Under the pieces are notes generated by a model. That model saw only the letters and a list, made by a program, of their open reading frames with translations. It did no database searches and had not been told where the DNA came from. The position numbers and the translations under genes were made by a program. A stretch of 64,000 nt of DNA from Prosthecobacter sp. SYSU 5D2 (GTDB taxonomy: Bacteria > Verrucomicrobiota > Verrucomicrobiia > Verrucomicrobiales > Verrucomicrobiaceae): positions 62,001 through 126,000 of the forward strand of contig NZ_JBBYXL010000007.1 of the NCBI RefSeq assembly GCF_039655865.1, in the 5' to 3' direction. Positions 32,984 through 42,954 of the stretch are shown here, one piece after another. How positions within the stretch are numbered: the stretch's first letter is position 1; each line of letters starts with the position of its first letter.

Positions 32984-35900
32984 ATGCTCCGCTCCTTCAT
33001 TCTTCTCTCCACCCTCACGCTGCCCGCTGCCGCAGCCGTGGACTTCGTGGCGGACATCCAGCCCATTTTTGAAGAACGCTGCTACAGCTGCCACGGTGGC
33101 AGCAAGCAGGAGGCCGCCTTCCGGCTGGACCACAAACCCAGCGCGCTCAAAGGCGGCGACTTCGGTACTGCCATCAAACCAGGCCACAGTTCCGATTCCA
33201 TCCTCGTCCATGCCATCGAAGGCAGGGACCCGAAAATGAGAATGCCCCGCAAGGGCGACCCGCTTTCCGCTGAAGAAATCACCAAGATCAAAGCCTGGAT
33301 CGATGCCGGTGCCGAGTGGCCGGACAGCGCCAGCGTGATGCTTGAAACCAACATCAACCACTGGGCCTTCAAGGCTCCGGTCAAACCTCCGCTTCCTGCC
33401 GAGGCGCATCCCGTGGACGCCTTCATCCAGCAGCGCCTGGCCAATGAAGGTCTCAAACCCGCTCCTGAAGCCGCGCCTGAAACGCTCATTCGTCGCCTTT
33501 ATCTCGACCTCGTCGGCCTGCCGCCCACACCCGAAGAAGTGGCGGCTTTTGTCCGGGATTTCAAAGCCACTCCCAAAGCCTATGAAAGCCTGGTGGAAAA
33601 GCTGCTGGCCAGCCCGCACTATGGCGAACGCTGGGGCCGTCACTGGCTGGATGCCGCGCGGTATGCGGACAGCAACGGTTACGAAAAGGACCCCATGCGC
33701 CACATCTGGTTTTATCGCGACTGGGTCATCAACGCCTTCAATCGCGACCTGCCGTACGACCAGTTCATCATCGAGCAGCTTGCCGGTGACCAGTTGCCCA
33801 AAGCCACCCAGGACCAGATCGTCGCCACAGGATTTCTGCGCAATTCGATGATCAATGAAGAAGGTGGCGTGGACCCGGAGCAGTTCCGCATGGAGGCCAT
33901 GTTCGACCGCATGGACACCATCGGCAAAAGCATCCTCGGCCTCACCATCGGCTGCACCCAGTGCCATAACCACAAGTATGACCCCATCAGCCAGGAGGAA
34001 TACTTTCAGATGTTCGCCTTCCTCAACAACGACAACGAGCCGTGGCGCGTCGTTTATACCAGCAGCGAGCAGATGCAGCGCGCGAAGATCCTGCAAAGAA
34101 TCCAGGAGCTGGAAGACAAGCTCAAACACGAAACCCCCGACTGGCCGCAGCGCCTGAAAAATTGGGCCGCCAGCCTCAAGGGCAACCAGCCGAAATGGAC
34201 CACCCTCCAGTTTGAAGACGATCCTTCCGGCGGCGAAAAAGCCATCCGCCAAAAAGACGGCAGCATCCTGGCCCAAGGCTACGCCCCCACCAAGTCCCAC
34301 GTCAAATTTGTAGTGAAACTGCAGAAGGACACCCCGAAAAAAATCACCGCCTTCCGTCTAGAACTTCTCAACGATCCGAACCTTCCCGCTTATGGACCGG
34401 GCCGCTCTATCCAGGGCCTGGCCGCTCTCACGGAGTTCACCGCCGAGGTCAAAACCGGTGACAAGCTCACCCCATTAAAATTCATCAAAGCCACCGCCGA
34501 TCATGGCGAGCCTGAGAACACCCCGCTGGCCGAGTATGCTCGCGACAAGGACACGGATAAAGACAAGCGCGTCACTGGCCCGGTCACCTATGCCATTGAT
34601 GGCGATGCGAAAACCGCCTGGGGCATCAATGCCGGCCCGGGCCGCCGCAATGTGCCTCGCAAGGCCGTTTTTGTTTTGGAAACGCCCCTGGAGCTTGCGG
34701 CTGATACGGAGCTGACCGTCGGCCTCAGCATGAAACATGGCGGCTGGAACAGTGACGACTTGCAGACCATGAACCTGGGCCGCTACCGTATCAGCGCCAC
34801 CGATGCCCCGGATGCTGAAGCAGATCCTCTGCCAGCAAGTGTGCGAGCCTGGGTGGAGAAAGGCTCCCACCAGGGAGACGCGATGAATGCGGAGGAGGGC
34901 CTCCGCGCTCCGTTTGCCCACTTCCGCAGCACCATCGCTGAATGGAAACCCGTCAACGACGAGATCGAAGCCTTGTGGAAACAGCATCCCGAAGGCACCA
35001 CCTCCCTCGTCCTGGATTCCCGCGAGGAACCGCGCATGACGCATCTGCTGAAACGCGGTGACTTCCTTAAACCCGGCGACCGCGTCACCACCGGGGTGCC
35101 GGCCATGCTGAACAATCCCCTGCCCAAGGATGCCGACGGCTCACGCCTGACATTAGCCAAATGGATGGTCTCCCGTGAATCCCCCACCACCGCGCGCGCC
35201 TGGGTGAACCGCGTCTGGCAGGCTTACTTTGGCACCGGCCTGGTGGAGACCCCGGAAGACTTTGGCATTCAGGGTAGCCTGCCCAGCCATCCTGAACTGC
35301 TGGACTGGCTGGCTGCCGAGTTCATGGACAAGGGCTGGTCTAACAAAGAGCTTCACCGCCTCCTCGTCACCAGCGCCACCTACCGCCAGGACAGCCGCAT
35401 GACGCCAGCCCTTCTGGAAAAGGACCCTTACAACCGCCTGCTCGCACGCGGTCCGCGCTTCCGGGTGGAAGGCGAAGTGGTGCGCGACATCCAGCTCGCC
35501 GTCAGCGGCTTGTTGAACCCCCAGTTAGGCGGCCGGAGTGTGATGCCACCGGCTCCGCAGTATCTCTTTGAAAAGCCTGTCAGCTACGCACCCTTCCCCT
35601 GGAAGGTGGAAGGCGATGACCAGAAGTACCGCCGCAGTGTCTATGTCTTCCGCCGCCGCAGCACGCCCTTTCCTTTCCTGGGCACCTTTGATGTTCCTAC
35701 CGGAGAAACCGCCTGCGTGAAGCGCTCCCGCAGCAACACGCCGCTGCAGGCGCTGATGACCCTGAACGAAACCCTCAGCATGGAAGCCGCCCAGCACCTG
35801 GCCCGGCGCATGGAGGAAGCCGGTGCCGGAGACGATGCCAAAGCCATCGCCCACGGCTTCAGCCTTTGTACCTCCCGCCAGCCAACAGACACCGAAGCCG

Positions 35901-36019
35901 ATTTGCTGACAGGCCTGCTTCAGCGCCAGCGATCATCCAGAACTCCCGAAGACGCCCCGCCGATGGTGATCGTGGCCCGCGTGCTTCTGAACCTGGACGA
36001 GACCATCACGAAAGAGTAA
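32984..36019 (+). CDS. Second PSCyt1-PSCyt2-PSD1 protein
   Basis: The protein has 1011 residues with the same layout as the one at 28457: signal peptide at about 1-18, PSCyt1 with CYSCH at 33-37, then DUF1549 (LYLDLVGLPPTPEEV, YGERWGRHWLDAARYADSNG, CTQCHNHKYDP), a beta-rich middle, and DUF1553 from about 720 (ARAWVNRVWQAYFGTGLVET, FDVPTGETACVKRSRSNTPLQ). It is paralogous to the first PSD1 protein but diverged, and it lacks the micro-repeat loops. Two PSD1 proteins around a single DUF1501 protein suggest a heteromeric assembly or differing substrates. It ends the operon. Confidence 0.9.
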   Translation: MLRSFILLSTLTLPAAAAVDFVADIQPIFEERCYSCHGGSKQEAAFRLDHKPSALKGGDFGTAIKPGHSSDSILVHAIEGRDPKMRMPRKGDPLSAEEITKIKAWIDAGAEWPDSASVMLETNINHWAFKAPVKPPLPAEAHPVDAFIQQRLANEGLKPAPEAAPETLIRRLYLDLVGLPPTPEEVAAFVRDFKATPKAYESLVEKLLASPHYGERWGRHWLDAARYADSNGYEKDPMRHIWFYRDWVINAFNRDLPYDQFIIEQLAGDQLPKATQDQIVATGFLRNSMINEEGGVDPEQFRMEAMFDRMDTIGKSILGLTIGCTQCHNHKYDPISQEEYFQMFAFLNNDNEPWRVVYTSSEQMQRAKILQRIQELEDKLKHETPDWPQRLKNWAASLKGNQPKWTTLQFEDDPSGGEKAIRQKDGSILAQGYAPTKSHVKFVVKLQKDTPKKITAFRLELLNDPNLPAYGPGRSIQGLAALTEFTAEVKTGDKLTPLKFIKATADHGEPENTPLAEYARDKDTDKDKRVTGPVTYAIDGDAKTAWGINAGPGRRNVPRKAVFVLETPLELAADTELTVGLSMKHGGWNSDDLQTMNLGRYRISATDAPDAEADPLPASVRAWVEKGSHQGDAMNAEEGLRAPFAHFRSTIAEWKPVNDEIEALWKQHPEGTTSLVLDSREEPRMTHLLKRGDFLKPGDRVTTGVPAMLNNPLPKDADGSRLTLAKWMVSRESPTTARAWVNRVWQAYFGTGLVETPEDFGIQGSLPSHPELLDWLAAEFMDKGWSNKELHRLLVTSATYRQDSRMTPALLEKDPYNRLLARGPRFRVEGEVVRDIQLAVSGLLNPQLGGRSVMPPAPQYLFEKPVSYAPFPWKVEGDDQKYRRSVYVFRRRSTPFPFLGTFDVPTGETACVKRSRSNTPLQALMTLNETLSMEAAQHLARRMEEAGAGDDAKAIAHGFSLCTSRQPTDTEADLLTGLLQRQRSSRTPEDAPPMVIVARVLLNLDETITKE

Positions 36020-36046
36020 CGAAGCGACAGCGTAAAAATCAAGGAG

Positions 36047-36065
36047 CGGGACTTGCCAAGTCCCG
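36047..36065. other. CGGGACTTGCCAAGTCCCG inverted repeat
   Basis: A perfect eight-base stem with a GCC loop lies between convergent genes (PSD1 and GT2). No T-run follows on either side, so it is not a classical intrinsic terminator; it may be a dispersed palindromic element. The remaining spacer to 36186 has no gene. Confidence 0.45.
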
Positions 36066-36186
36066 ATGTGCGGAGCCGCCCTGGAACACCCTCTTTAACA
36101 CATTACCTGTTAGGCCGTCAGGCACCTTCAAAGAAGAGCGGTGATGCGCTCTGCGCTTTCACCGCACTCCAGGACGCTATCGCGAC

Positions 36187-37725
36187 TCAAGCAACCACAA
36201 CTTCGGCTTCTTCGGTTTCCGGGGAGCCATCGGATGGTGGCTGGGGGGTGAAGGTGGCCATGGAGAAGCGTTTCAGCAGGGAGCTGAGGGAGACGTAGAG
36301 GAAGCCTGAAAGGAAGAGGGCCAGAAAGGGCAGCGAGCCCCATTGCTCGCGCTCGACGGCGAGCCAGAACAGATGGCCAAAGTAACCCACGAGGGCCAGT
36401 TCGATCCACAAACAGAGCGACTTGCCGGCCTTATAACGGAAGGATTTTTTGGTGGCCTGAGCCTGGGCTTTGCTGTTGACCCCATACTTGGGGGTGCGGA
36501 TGAAGTCGGACTCCTGACCGAGCAGCGCCTCAATGACGGCCTTGCCATTGTTGATGGACATCCCAATGCCGAGGGCCATGAAGAGAGGGATGTAAGGGAT
36601 GGTTTTCAGCCAGCCCCAGCGGGTCTGAGCGCCCTGGGCGGTAAGGTAGAAGGCGATAACGGCGACGGTGGCAAAGAGGAAGACGGGCAGGTCCACAAAG
36701 AGGGCCTTCTGCCAGGAGTTGGAGGGCAGGAAATCCACCGGATAGAGCAGCACCAGGGTGCAGAGGGTGAGCAGGTTGGCGAAGTTGGCGGTGAGGTGGG
36801 CGGTGGCCTCCACCTTTTTCATGAAGGGCTCATTGCTGCGCCAAACTCGGCCGAGCACCTTCTTGCAGACCTGGACGGAGCCTTTGGTCCAGCGGTGCTG
36901 CTGGGATTTGAAGCCGTCCATGTCCGGGGGCAGCTCGGCAGGGACGATGACGTCATTGAGATAAATGAAGCGCCAGCCAAGCAACTGGGCGCGGTAGCTC
37001 AGGTCCAGGTCCTCGGTCAGGGTGTCGTGTTTCCAGCCGCCAGCCTCATCAATGACGCTGCGGCGCCAGAGCCCGGCGGTGCCGTTGAAATTGCAAAACT
37101 CTCCCTGCCGGCTGCGGGAGGTCTGCTCCATCATGAGGTGTCCGTCCAGCAGGATGCCCTGGAGGCGGGTGAGGAGGGAAAACTTCAAATTGCTATGACC
37201 CCAGCGCGCCTGGACGATGCCAACCTGGGGGTCGGTGAAGTAATGGATGGTCTGCTTCAGGTAGTCCGGGGCGGGCTGGAAGTCGGCATCGAAGATGCAG
37301 ATGTATTCCCCCTTCACGGTGGCCATACCGGCATCCAGGGCACCGGCTTTGAAGCCTATACGGTTGACGCGGTGGCGGTATTCGACATCGAATCCCTGGC
37401 GGCTCAGGTTCTGGGCGTACTGCTCACAGGCCTGGGCGGTCTCATCGGTGGAATCATCCAGGAACTGGATCTGCAGCCGGTCTTTGGGATAGTCGAGAGC
37501 GGCGATGGAAGAAACGAGCTGCTCCATGACATCGGCCTCATTGAAAAGCGGCAGCTGGATGGTCACCGACGGCAGTTCGGCGAATTCCCGCAGGGGCTGC
37601 GGGCGGTTTTTCCGGTGCTTCCAGTAGGTGTACAGGACTTTGACCTTGTGCGCGCCAAAAGCGGACAATCCGACGGAAACAGTGATGTAGCTGGTTAACC
37701 AGAGAAGCTTTTCCCACTCGATCAT
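36187..37725 (-). CDS. Membrane glycosyltransferase family 2 (cellulose/mannan synthase-like)
   Basis: This 512-residue processive-type GT2 has an N-terminal helix (about 8-28) and a catalytic domain with FNEADVMEQL, FLDDSTDET, FDADFQPAPDYL, TEDLDLSYRAQLLGWRF, and the QQHRWTKGSVQ motif (Q/RxxRW). Four or five C-terminal transmembrane helices run from about 310 to 485. The motif set (D, DxD, TED, QxxRW) is that of beta-glycan synthases such as CslA mannan synthase or ceramide glucosyltransferase-like enzymes. It lacks a PilZ domain. It is a single gene, convergent with the PSD1 operon and divergent from the DUF1800 gene. The product may be an exopolysaccharide or a glycolipid. Confidence 0.88.
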   Translation of the reverse strand: MIEWEKLLWLTSYITVSVGLSAFGAHKVKVLYTYWKHRKNRPQPLREFAELPSVTIQLPLFNEADVMEQLVSSIAALDYPKDRLQIQFLDDSTDETAQACEQYAQNLSRQGFDVEYRHRVNRIGFKAGALDAGMATVKGEYICIFDADFQPAPDYLKQTIHYFTDPQVGIVQARWGHSNLKFSLLTRLQGILLDGHLMMEQTSRSRQGEFCNFNGTAGLWRRSVIDEAGGWKHDTLTEDLDLSYRAQLLGWRFIYLNDVIVPAELPPDMDGFKSQQHRWTKGSVQVCKKVLGRVWRSNEPFMKKVEATAHLTANFANLLTLCTLVLLYPVDFLPSNSWQKALFVDLPVFLFATVAVIAFYLTAQGAQTRWGWLKTIPYIPLFMALGIGMSINNGKAVIEALLGQESDFIRTPKYGVNSKAQAQATKKSFRYKAGKSLCLWIELALVGYFGHLFWLAVEREQWGSLPFLALFLSGFLYVSLSSLLKRFSMATFTPQPPSDGSPETEEAEVVVA

Positions 37726-37919
37726 AGGGAGTCCGGATGTCCGGGCGAACCAATCCCTGCCGGTTCACTTCCGTCAAGTGGCAATAAGGGGGCACCGGGT
37801 GGGTTAAAGATTCCCCCAAGTCAGGCATGAAATGTGGGGAAGGGACACCCATTTTTTGCCCTTTTGATGGCCGCCATTGCCAGATGGTTAGGCACCGTTT
37901 ATGGTTTTTATCACTTACC

Positions 37920-40900
37920 ATGACCCGTCCTGCCCTTTCGCTTGCCCTGGCTCTATTGCTGGCGTCGCCAGAGATCAGGGCTGAGTATAGCCCCCTCTGG
38001 TCCTTGGGCACCCAGGACAGCAACCCCCTGGAGTTTGGAAATGAAACCTGGGGAAACAATGCGGCCCCGGGCAGCGCCACGGAACGGGACAATGATTTTT
38101 ACTTTGCCGGCGTTTACCCGCCACCTGTAGGAAGCGTGGCGGTCTCTGAACCGTGGACAGACCTGGAGCGCGCCATCAGCAGCGGCAATCCAGCCACCCG
38201 GTTTCATTTCAACCTCTCTGCCCAGCAGGCCACGGGGACGTTACGGATGAGATTTGTCCTGCATCATGTCTGGGGGGGATGGGAGCAGGCCGGGTATGGA
38301 CAGCATCATCTGGAGGTGCGGCTCAATGGCAGCCTGGTCAAAACAGAGACCGTGAGCGCCCGGGGTACCCTGGTGGTGGAGGCGAATGCCGGCAGCTTCA
38401 CCCCGAACGAAGGGGCCAATGTGCTGGAACTGAGCCGGACGGGCGGATCCCCAAGTGCCTGGCTGCAGTTTGATGCGCTGACCTTTGAGGTCCACCCCAC
38501 CGCCATGCGGGATGACGACGGGGACGGCCTGCCGCGCTGGTGGGAGGAGGACCATAACCTGGAAGATACCGTAGCAGGGGATGCTGCGCTGGATCCGGAC
38601 CGGGACGGGATGAATAACCTCCAGGAATATTTGGCCCAGACCCTGCCCCATGAGGCGGATACGGATGACGACGGGCTGACGGACGGCCAGGAGATGGAGC
38701 TGGGAACGAACCCGCTGCTGGCAGATACCGACGGCGATACCCTGAAGGATGGAGAAGAGGTCTATGGAACTCCCGCCACCAACCCGCTGTTGGCGGACAG
38801 TGATGGCGAGGGCGCAGCAGATGCGTGGGAACTGCGGACGGGCTACAATCCGATGCTGAATGCCAGCAAACCCCCGACGTGGGACGGGGCCATCGGCATC
38901 CACTTTGTCTCTGAACTCAATCCGCTGAGCCGGCTGGCCACGACGGCGGTGACGGGGTATGCCCCGCAAGTGAACTGGAACAGCACGATGCCGCTGACCG
39001 GCTGGGGATCTCCTACAGGAACGCAAGAGGCTATCGCGTATCCGCAGCCGGGGGAGGTCGTCAACAGTGCGGGGGCCAGCACCGGCCTGACTTTTAGCTG
39101 GAGTTCGAGCTCGGGCTTTTACGCCAGCGGGAATGGGGGCAGCTCTACAGGGCAGCTTTTTGACGGATTTTTCAGCGTCAACAACGATGCGGGAGGGACG
39201 CTGGCCTTCGGCAATGTGCCGTATGAAACGTATGATGTCATTGTCTATGTGGGCTCCGTGTATGACGGGGGCCTGGGGCATCTGCGGCTGAATGATGAGG
39301 AGGCAGATGACCGCTGGTTTGTCACCGCCAGCACCGCGCCGGAAACGCAGTTCATCGAGCCGCTGGTCTCCAGCCAGGCCGTGCCCTGGCGGGGAAATAC
39401 AATTCGTTTTCGTCAGGTGACAGGCAGCAGTTTTAATCTGAAGCTGTTTCGCACGTCCTGGCATGAGGTGGGCATCCACGGGGTGCAGATTGTCAATGCG
39501 GAGGAGGATGCAGACGGGGATGACCTGCCGACCTGGTGGGAGCTGGCACACCGGCTGGATCCACGGATCAACGATGCAGCCGGGGATCCGGACGGGGATG
39601 GTCTGAACAATGCCGGCGAATGGGCGCGGCAGACGAACCCCAGGCTAGCGGATACGGATGGCGACGGGCTGACAGACCTGGTGGAGACCCATACCGGGGT
39701 GTGGATCAGCCAGACGGACACAGGATCGAATCCGCTCATTGCAGACAGTGACGGGGATGGCCTAACGGACGGATTTGAAGTGACCCTTAAACCCCTGCCG
39801 ACCAATCCTAACCTGGCAGACACTGACAGCGACGGGCGGGATGATGCGGAAGAGGTGCAGCGGCGGAGCAATCCGCTGGAGTTTGATGCCCCGGCCTCGC
39901 AGATGCCCGTGATCACCACCTCACCTCGCAACTTCATCTGGGTGGTGGACAATGTGCAAGTGGTGTGGGACCACACCCGCGGGCATGTGGTGGATCAACC
40001 CTGGGGGGACAATCACCTGATTAACTTCCAGATTGCCAATGCCGCGCAGCCCAACAGCGATGCGTTTAACATCGGGCTGAGGGTGAAGGCGGGACGGGTG
40101 ACGCATTTTCTCTACTCCAGCGCGGAAAGCGGCTTTAGCCACCCGGACAATGATGCTAGCGACATCTGGGATGCGGACTGGACCAGCCAGCCGGTGGATT
40201 ATAAAACGGCGCTTGGATTCAGCGGGCATGGGCGTGCGGACATCTCCGCCAGGCTGCGCTTCCAGATCATTGGCAGCAGCACGGGCTCGCAAACCAACTG
40301 GAACTTCACGTTCAGCATTTCCAACCAGGACACAGGACAGACGGTCATCAGCCGCCCTTTCAACGGCTGCCGCCTGGCTGCCAATGTGCACCACAATACG
40401 GCAACCTGGCAGGACCGCAGCGACCCGCCCCATGCCAACCGGCTGGAGCTGTGGCAGCATGACGGGGTGCAGGTTTATTTTCTGAGCACGCCCCTGGAGG
40501 AGACGGCTGCTTTTGCCGCCTACAAAGACAGTGACCATGACGGCATGCCGGATGTGTGGGAGGACCTGCATCAGTTTAACAAAAACCTGCCTGCGGATGC
40601 GGGGGATGACAGCGACGTGGACGGCCTGAGCAACCTGCGCGAATACCTGGCGGGCACGAATCCGCGTAACCGGGACAGTGACAATGACGGAGCGCCGGAC
40701 GGGCTGGAAGTGCAAAGCGGCAGTGATCCGCTGCTGGCGGCCAGCCGGCCTCCCTACTATGGGGGGACCGGGATGCAGGGAGAAGACTTCAATGGAAACG
40801 GCATGTCCGATGCGTGGGAGCAGTGGACGGGCAGCCTTTTAAATCCGCTGCTGGATGCGGACGGCGACGGCCTGACCAACAGCGGAGAGGCGGCGGCCGG

Positions 40901-42938
40901 CACAGATCCTTTCGATGCCGGATCAGGCTACCGGCCAGACTTTTCCCGGCAGGGAAATGACTTTATCGTCCGCTGGCCTTCCTTGCTGCACAAGGTTTCC
41001 AGCGTGAGGCAGTCACATGATCTGGAAGACTGGGCAGCGGCGGAGGGGGTGCCTGTGCAGGCGGGGAATGAGTTCGTACAGACCTTTGCCAATGTGCTGG
41101 AGAATCCCGTGCCGACCTTTTTCCGCATGGCGATTGAGGATGTGGACACGGATGGCGACGGCGTGAGCGACTGGACGGAATTGAACGTGCTGGGCTCCGA
41201 CCCCAACGTGGCCAGCAGCCTGCGCAGTCCGGTGAGCACGGATGCCAACGGCGACGGCACCCCAGATGGTGAGCTGGGCGGCGACTATGTGCGGCTGATG
41301 GAGGAATTTGCAGCCGGCACTGAGGGAACAGGCGGGGGCGGGCACGGCATCTCACGTCCGCAGGCGGCACGATTCCTGATGCAGGCCTCCTTCGGGCCGA
41401 CGCCGGAGGACATCCATCGCGTACAAACTCTTGGTTATGCCGGCTGGATTGCCGACCAGGCCGCCCGGCCGCAGACACTGCACTCCACTTACATCCGGGG
41501 CATCTATGAGGACATGCTGGGCCAGCGCTCGCAGAGCAACTTCAGCCGGGGGGGCGAGATTGAGGCGCCGTTCCTGTTTGGCAACAACATGATGACCGCC
41601 TTTGCGCGCGCGAGCATCCAGGGGGAGGACCAGTTGCGCCAGCGGGTCGCCTTTGCGCTGAGCCAGATTTTAGTGACCTCGCGGCGGGATGCGAATCTGG
41701 AAAGCCGCTGCATTGGCATGGCGGATTATTATGACCTCTTTGTGAAGCAGGCATTTGGGAATTATCATGACCTGCTGATGGACGTGACGATGCACCCAGT
41801 GATGGGCCGGTATCTGAGCCATGTGGGCAACCAGAAGGCGGATCCTTCCATCAACCGCTACCCGGATGAAAACTACGCGCGGGAAATCATGCAGCTTTTC
41901 ACTATCGGCCTGTGGGAGCTGAATCCGGACGGAAGCCAGAAACTGGATGGTGAGGGGCAGCCCATACCCACCTATGGAAATGCGGAGATCACCCAGCTGG
42001 CGCGGGTGATGACGGGCTTCTGGTTTGGCGGGCACAACTGGGGCGGAGGCGGCTGGACGGAATCTGACATGGCCACCCCGATGACGCTGCGCTCAGACTA
42101 CCATGACTTTGGCAAGAAAACCCTGTTAGGCGGCTATGTGATACCCGCCCGTGCGGCCACCAATGCCAATGCGGAACGGGATGTGCGGGATGCGGTCCGC
42201 CACCTTTTTGAGCATTCCAACACGCCGGTGTTCATCAGCCGCCAGCTCATCCAGTTTCTGGTCACGGACAATCCGGAACCGGCCTTCATCCAGCGCATTG
42301 CTGCCGTGTTTGCAGACAATGGACAGGGAGTGCGTGGAGATCTGGGAGCGGTGGTGAAAGCCATTCTCCTGGATGGGGAAGCCCGTGATCCGCGCCTGAC
42401 GGAACGTCCCTCCTATGGGCGGCTGAAGGAGCCAGTCATCCGCACCATGGCACTGGCCCGCGCAATGGGGCTCAAGGATGTGCCGGACCTGCTGTGGTGG
42501 GACTGGGGGGAGTTTTTCAATGCCAGCCGTCAGGAACCAACTTACTCGCCCAGCGTCTTCAACTTTTACAGGCCGGACTACCGCGCTCCTGGACTGCTCA
42601 CGCAAAACAAACTGGCCGGACCGGTTTTCCAGATCACGGACAGCTTCAGCGCCATCGCTTTCCCCAACCGCCTGTGGCAGACGGTGAGGGAAGGATTTTC
42701 CATGTGGGAGACGTATCGCTTCCCGCTGAACCTTTCCCGTGAGAAAGCGCTGGCGGACACACCGGTGCTGCTGGTGGACCATGTGAACCTGCTTTTCTGC
42801 GCGGGCAAAATGCGCCCGGCCACGCGCAGTCTGATTCTGGAAACGATTCAGCAGATTCCGGCTGACCGGGCAGCAGACCGCGCACAGGTGGCGGCCTACC
42901 TGGCCCTTGTGTGCCCGGAAGGGGCGGTAATGAAGTGA
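37920..42938 (+). CDS. Giant exported DUF1800 protein with calcium-binding repeats
   Basis: This 1672-residue protein has a signal peptide at about 1-21 (LALALLLASPEIRA). The first ~195 residues look like a beta-sandwich sugar- or ligand-binding domain. Acidic repeats with D-x-D-x-D-G-D spacing (ADTDDDGLTDGQEME, LADTDGDTLKDGEEV and similar) occur near residues 197-310, 530-655 and 870-1000, as in thrombospondin type 3-like calcium-binding regions. The C-terminal domain (about 1143-1672) is DUF1800 (SRPQAARFLMQASFGPTPED, FWFGGHNWGGGGW, TYSPSVFNFYRPDY). The next gene is the usual DUF1501 partner, 16 bases later. An upstream in-frame start at 37827 gives a non-hydrophobic extension and is not preferred. 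Function is unknown; it is probably surface-exposed. Confidence 0.88.
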   Translation: MTRPALSLALALLLASPEIRAEYSPLWSLGTQDSNPLEFGNETWGNNAAPGSATERDNDFYFAGVYPPPVGSVAVSEPWTDLERAISSGNPATRFHFNLSAQQATGTLRMRFVLHHVWGGWEQAGYGQHHLEVRLNGSLVKTETVSARGTLVVEANAGSFTPNEGANVLELSRTGGSPSAWLQFDALTFEVHPTAMRDDDGDGLPRWWEEDHNLEDTVAGDAALDPDRDGMNNLQEYLAQTLPHEADTDDDGLTDGQEMELGTNPLLADTDGDTLKDGEEVYGTPATNPLLADSDGEGAADAWELRTGYNPMLNASKPPTWDGAIGIHFVSELNPLSRLATTAVTGYAPQVNWNSTMPLTGWGSPTGTQEAIAYPQPGEVVNSAGASTGLTFSWSSSSGFYASGNGGSSTGQLFDGFFSVNNDAGGTLAFGNVPYETYDVIVYVGSVYDGGLGHLRLNDEEADDRWFVTASTAPETQFIEPLVSSQAVPWRGNTIRFRQVTGSSFNLKLFRTSWHEVGIHGVQIVNAEEDADGDDLPTWWELAHRLDPRINDAAGDPDGDGLNNAGEWARQTNPRLADTDGDGLTDLVETHTGVWISQTDTGSNPLIADSDGDGLTDGFEVTLKPLPTNPNLADTDSDGRDDAEEVQRRSNPLEFDAPASQMPVITTSPRNFIWVVDNVQVVWDHTRGHVVDQPWGDNHLINFQIANAAQPNSDAFNIGLRVKAGRVTHFLYSSAESGFSHPDNDASDIWDADWTSQPVDYKTALGFSGHGRADISARLRFQIIGSSTGSQTNWNFTFSISNQDTGQTVISRPFNGCRLAANVHHNTATWQDRSDPPHANRLELWQHDGVQVYFLSTPLEETAAFAAYKDSDHDGMPDVWEDLHQFNKNLPADAGDDSDVDGLSNLREYLAGTNPRNRDSDNDGAPDGLEVQSGSDPLLAASRPPYYGGTGMQGEDFNGNGMSDAWEQWTGSLLNPLLDADGDGLTNSGEAAAGTDPFDAGSGYRPDFSRQGNDFIVRWPSLLHKVSSVRQSHDLEDWAAAEGVPVQAGNEFVQTFANVLENPVPTFFRMAIEDVDTDGDGVSDWTELNVLGSDPNVASSLRSPVSTDANGDGTPDGELGGDYVRLMEEFAAGTEGTGGGGHGISRPQAARFLMQASFGPTPEDIHRVQTLGYAGWIADQAARPQTLHSTYIRGIYEDMLGQRSQSNFSRGGEIEAPFLFGNNMMTAFARASIQGEDQLRQRVAFALSQILVTSRRDANLESRCIGMADYYDLFVKQAFGNYHDLLMDVTMHPVMGRYLSHVGNQKADPSINRYPDENYAREIMQLFTIGLWELNPDGSQKLDGEGQPIPTYGNAEITQLARVMTGFWFGGHNWGGGGWTESDMATPMTLRSDYHDFGKKTLLGGYVIPARAATNANAERDVRDAVRHLFEHSNTPVFISRQLIQFLVTDNPEPAFIQRIAAVFADNGQGVRGDLGAVVKAILLDGEARDPRLTERPSYGRLKEPVIRTMALARAMGLKDVPDLLWWDWGEFFNASRQEPTYSPSVFNFYRPDYRAPGLLTQNKLAGPVFQITDSFSAIAFPNRLWQTVREGFSMWETYRFPLNLSREKALADTPVLLVDHVNLLFCAGKMRPATRSLILETIQQIPADRAADRAQVAAYLALVCPEGAVMK

Positions 42939-42954
42939 ACGGAGTATTAACGCT

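Noticed and set aside
36047..36065. Intrinsic terminator
   Set aside because: A perfect short hairpin but with no T-run on either strand; listed as an inverted repeat only.
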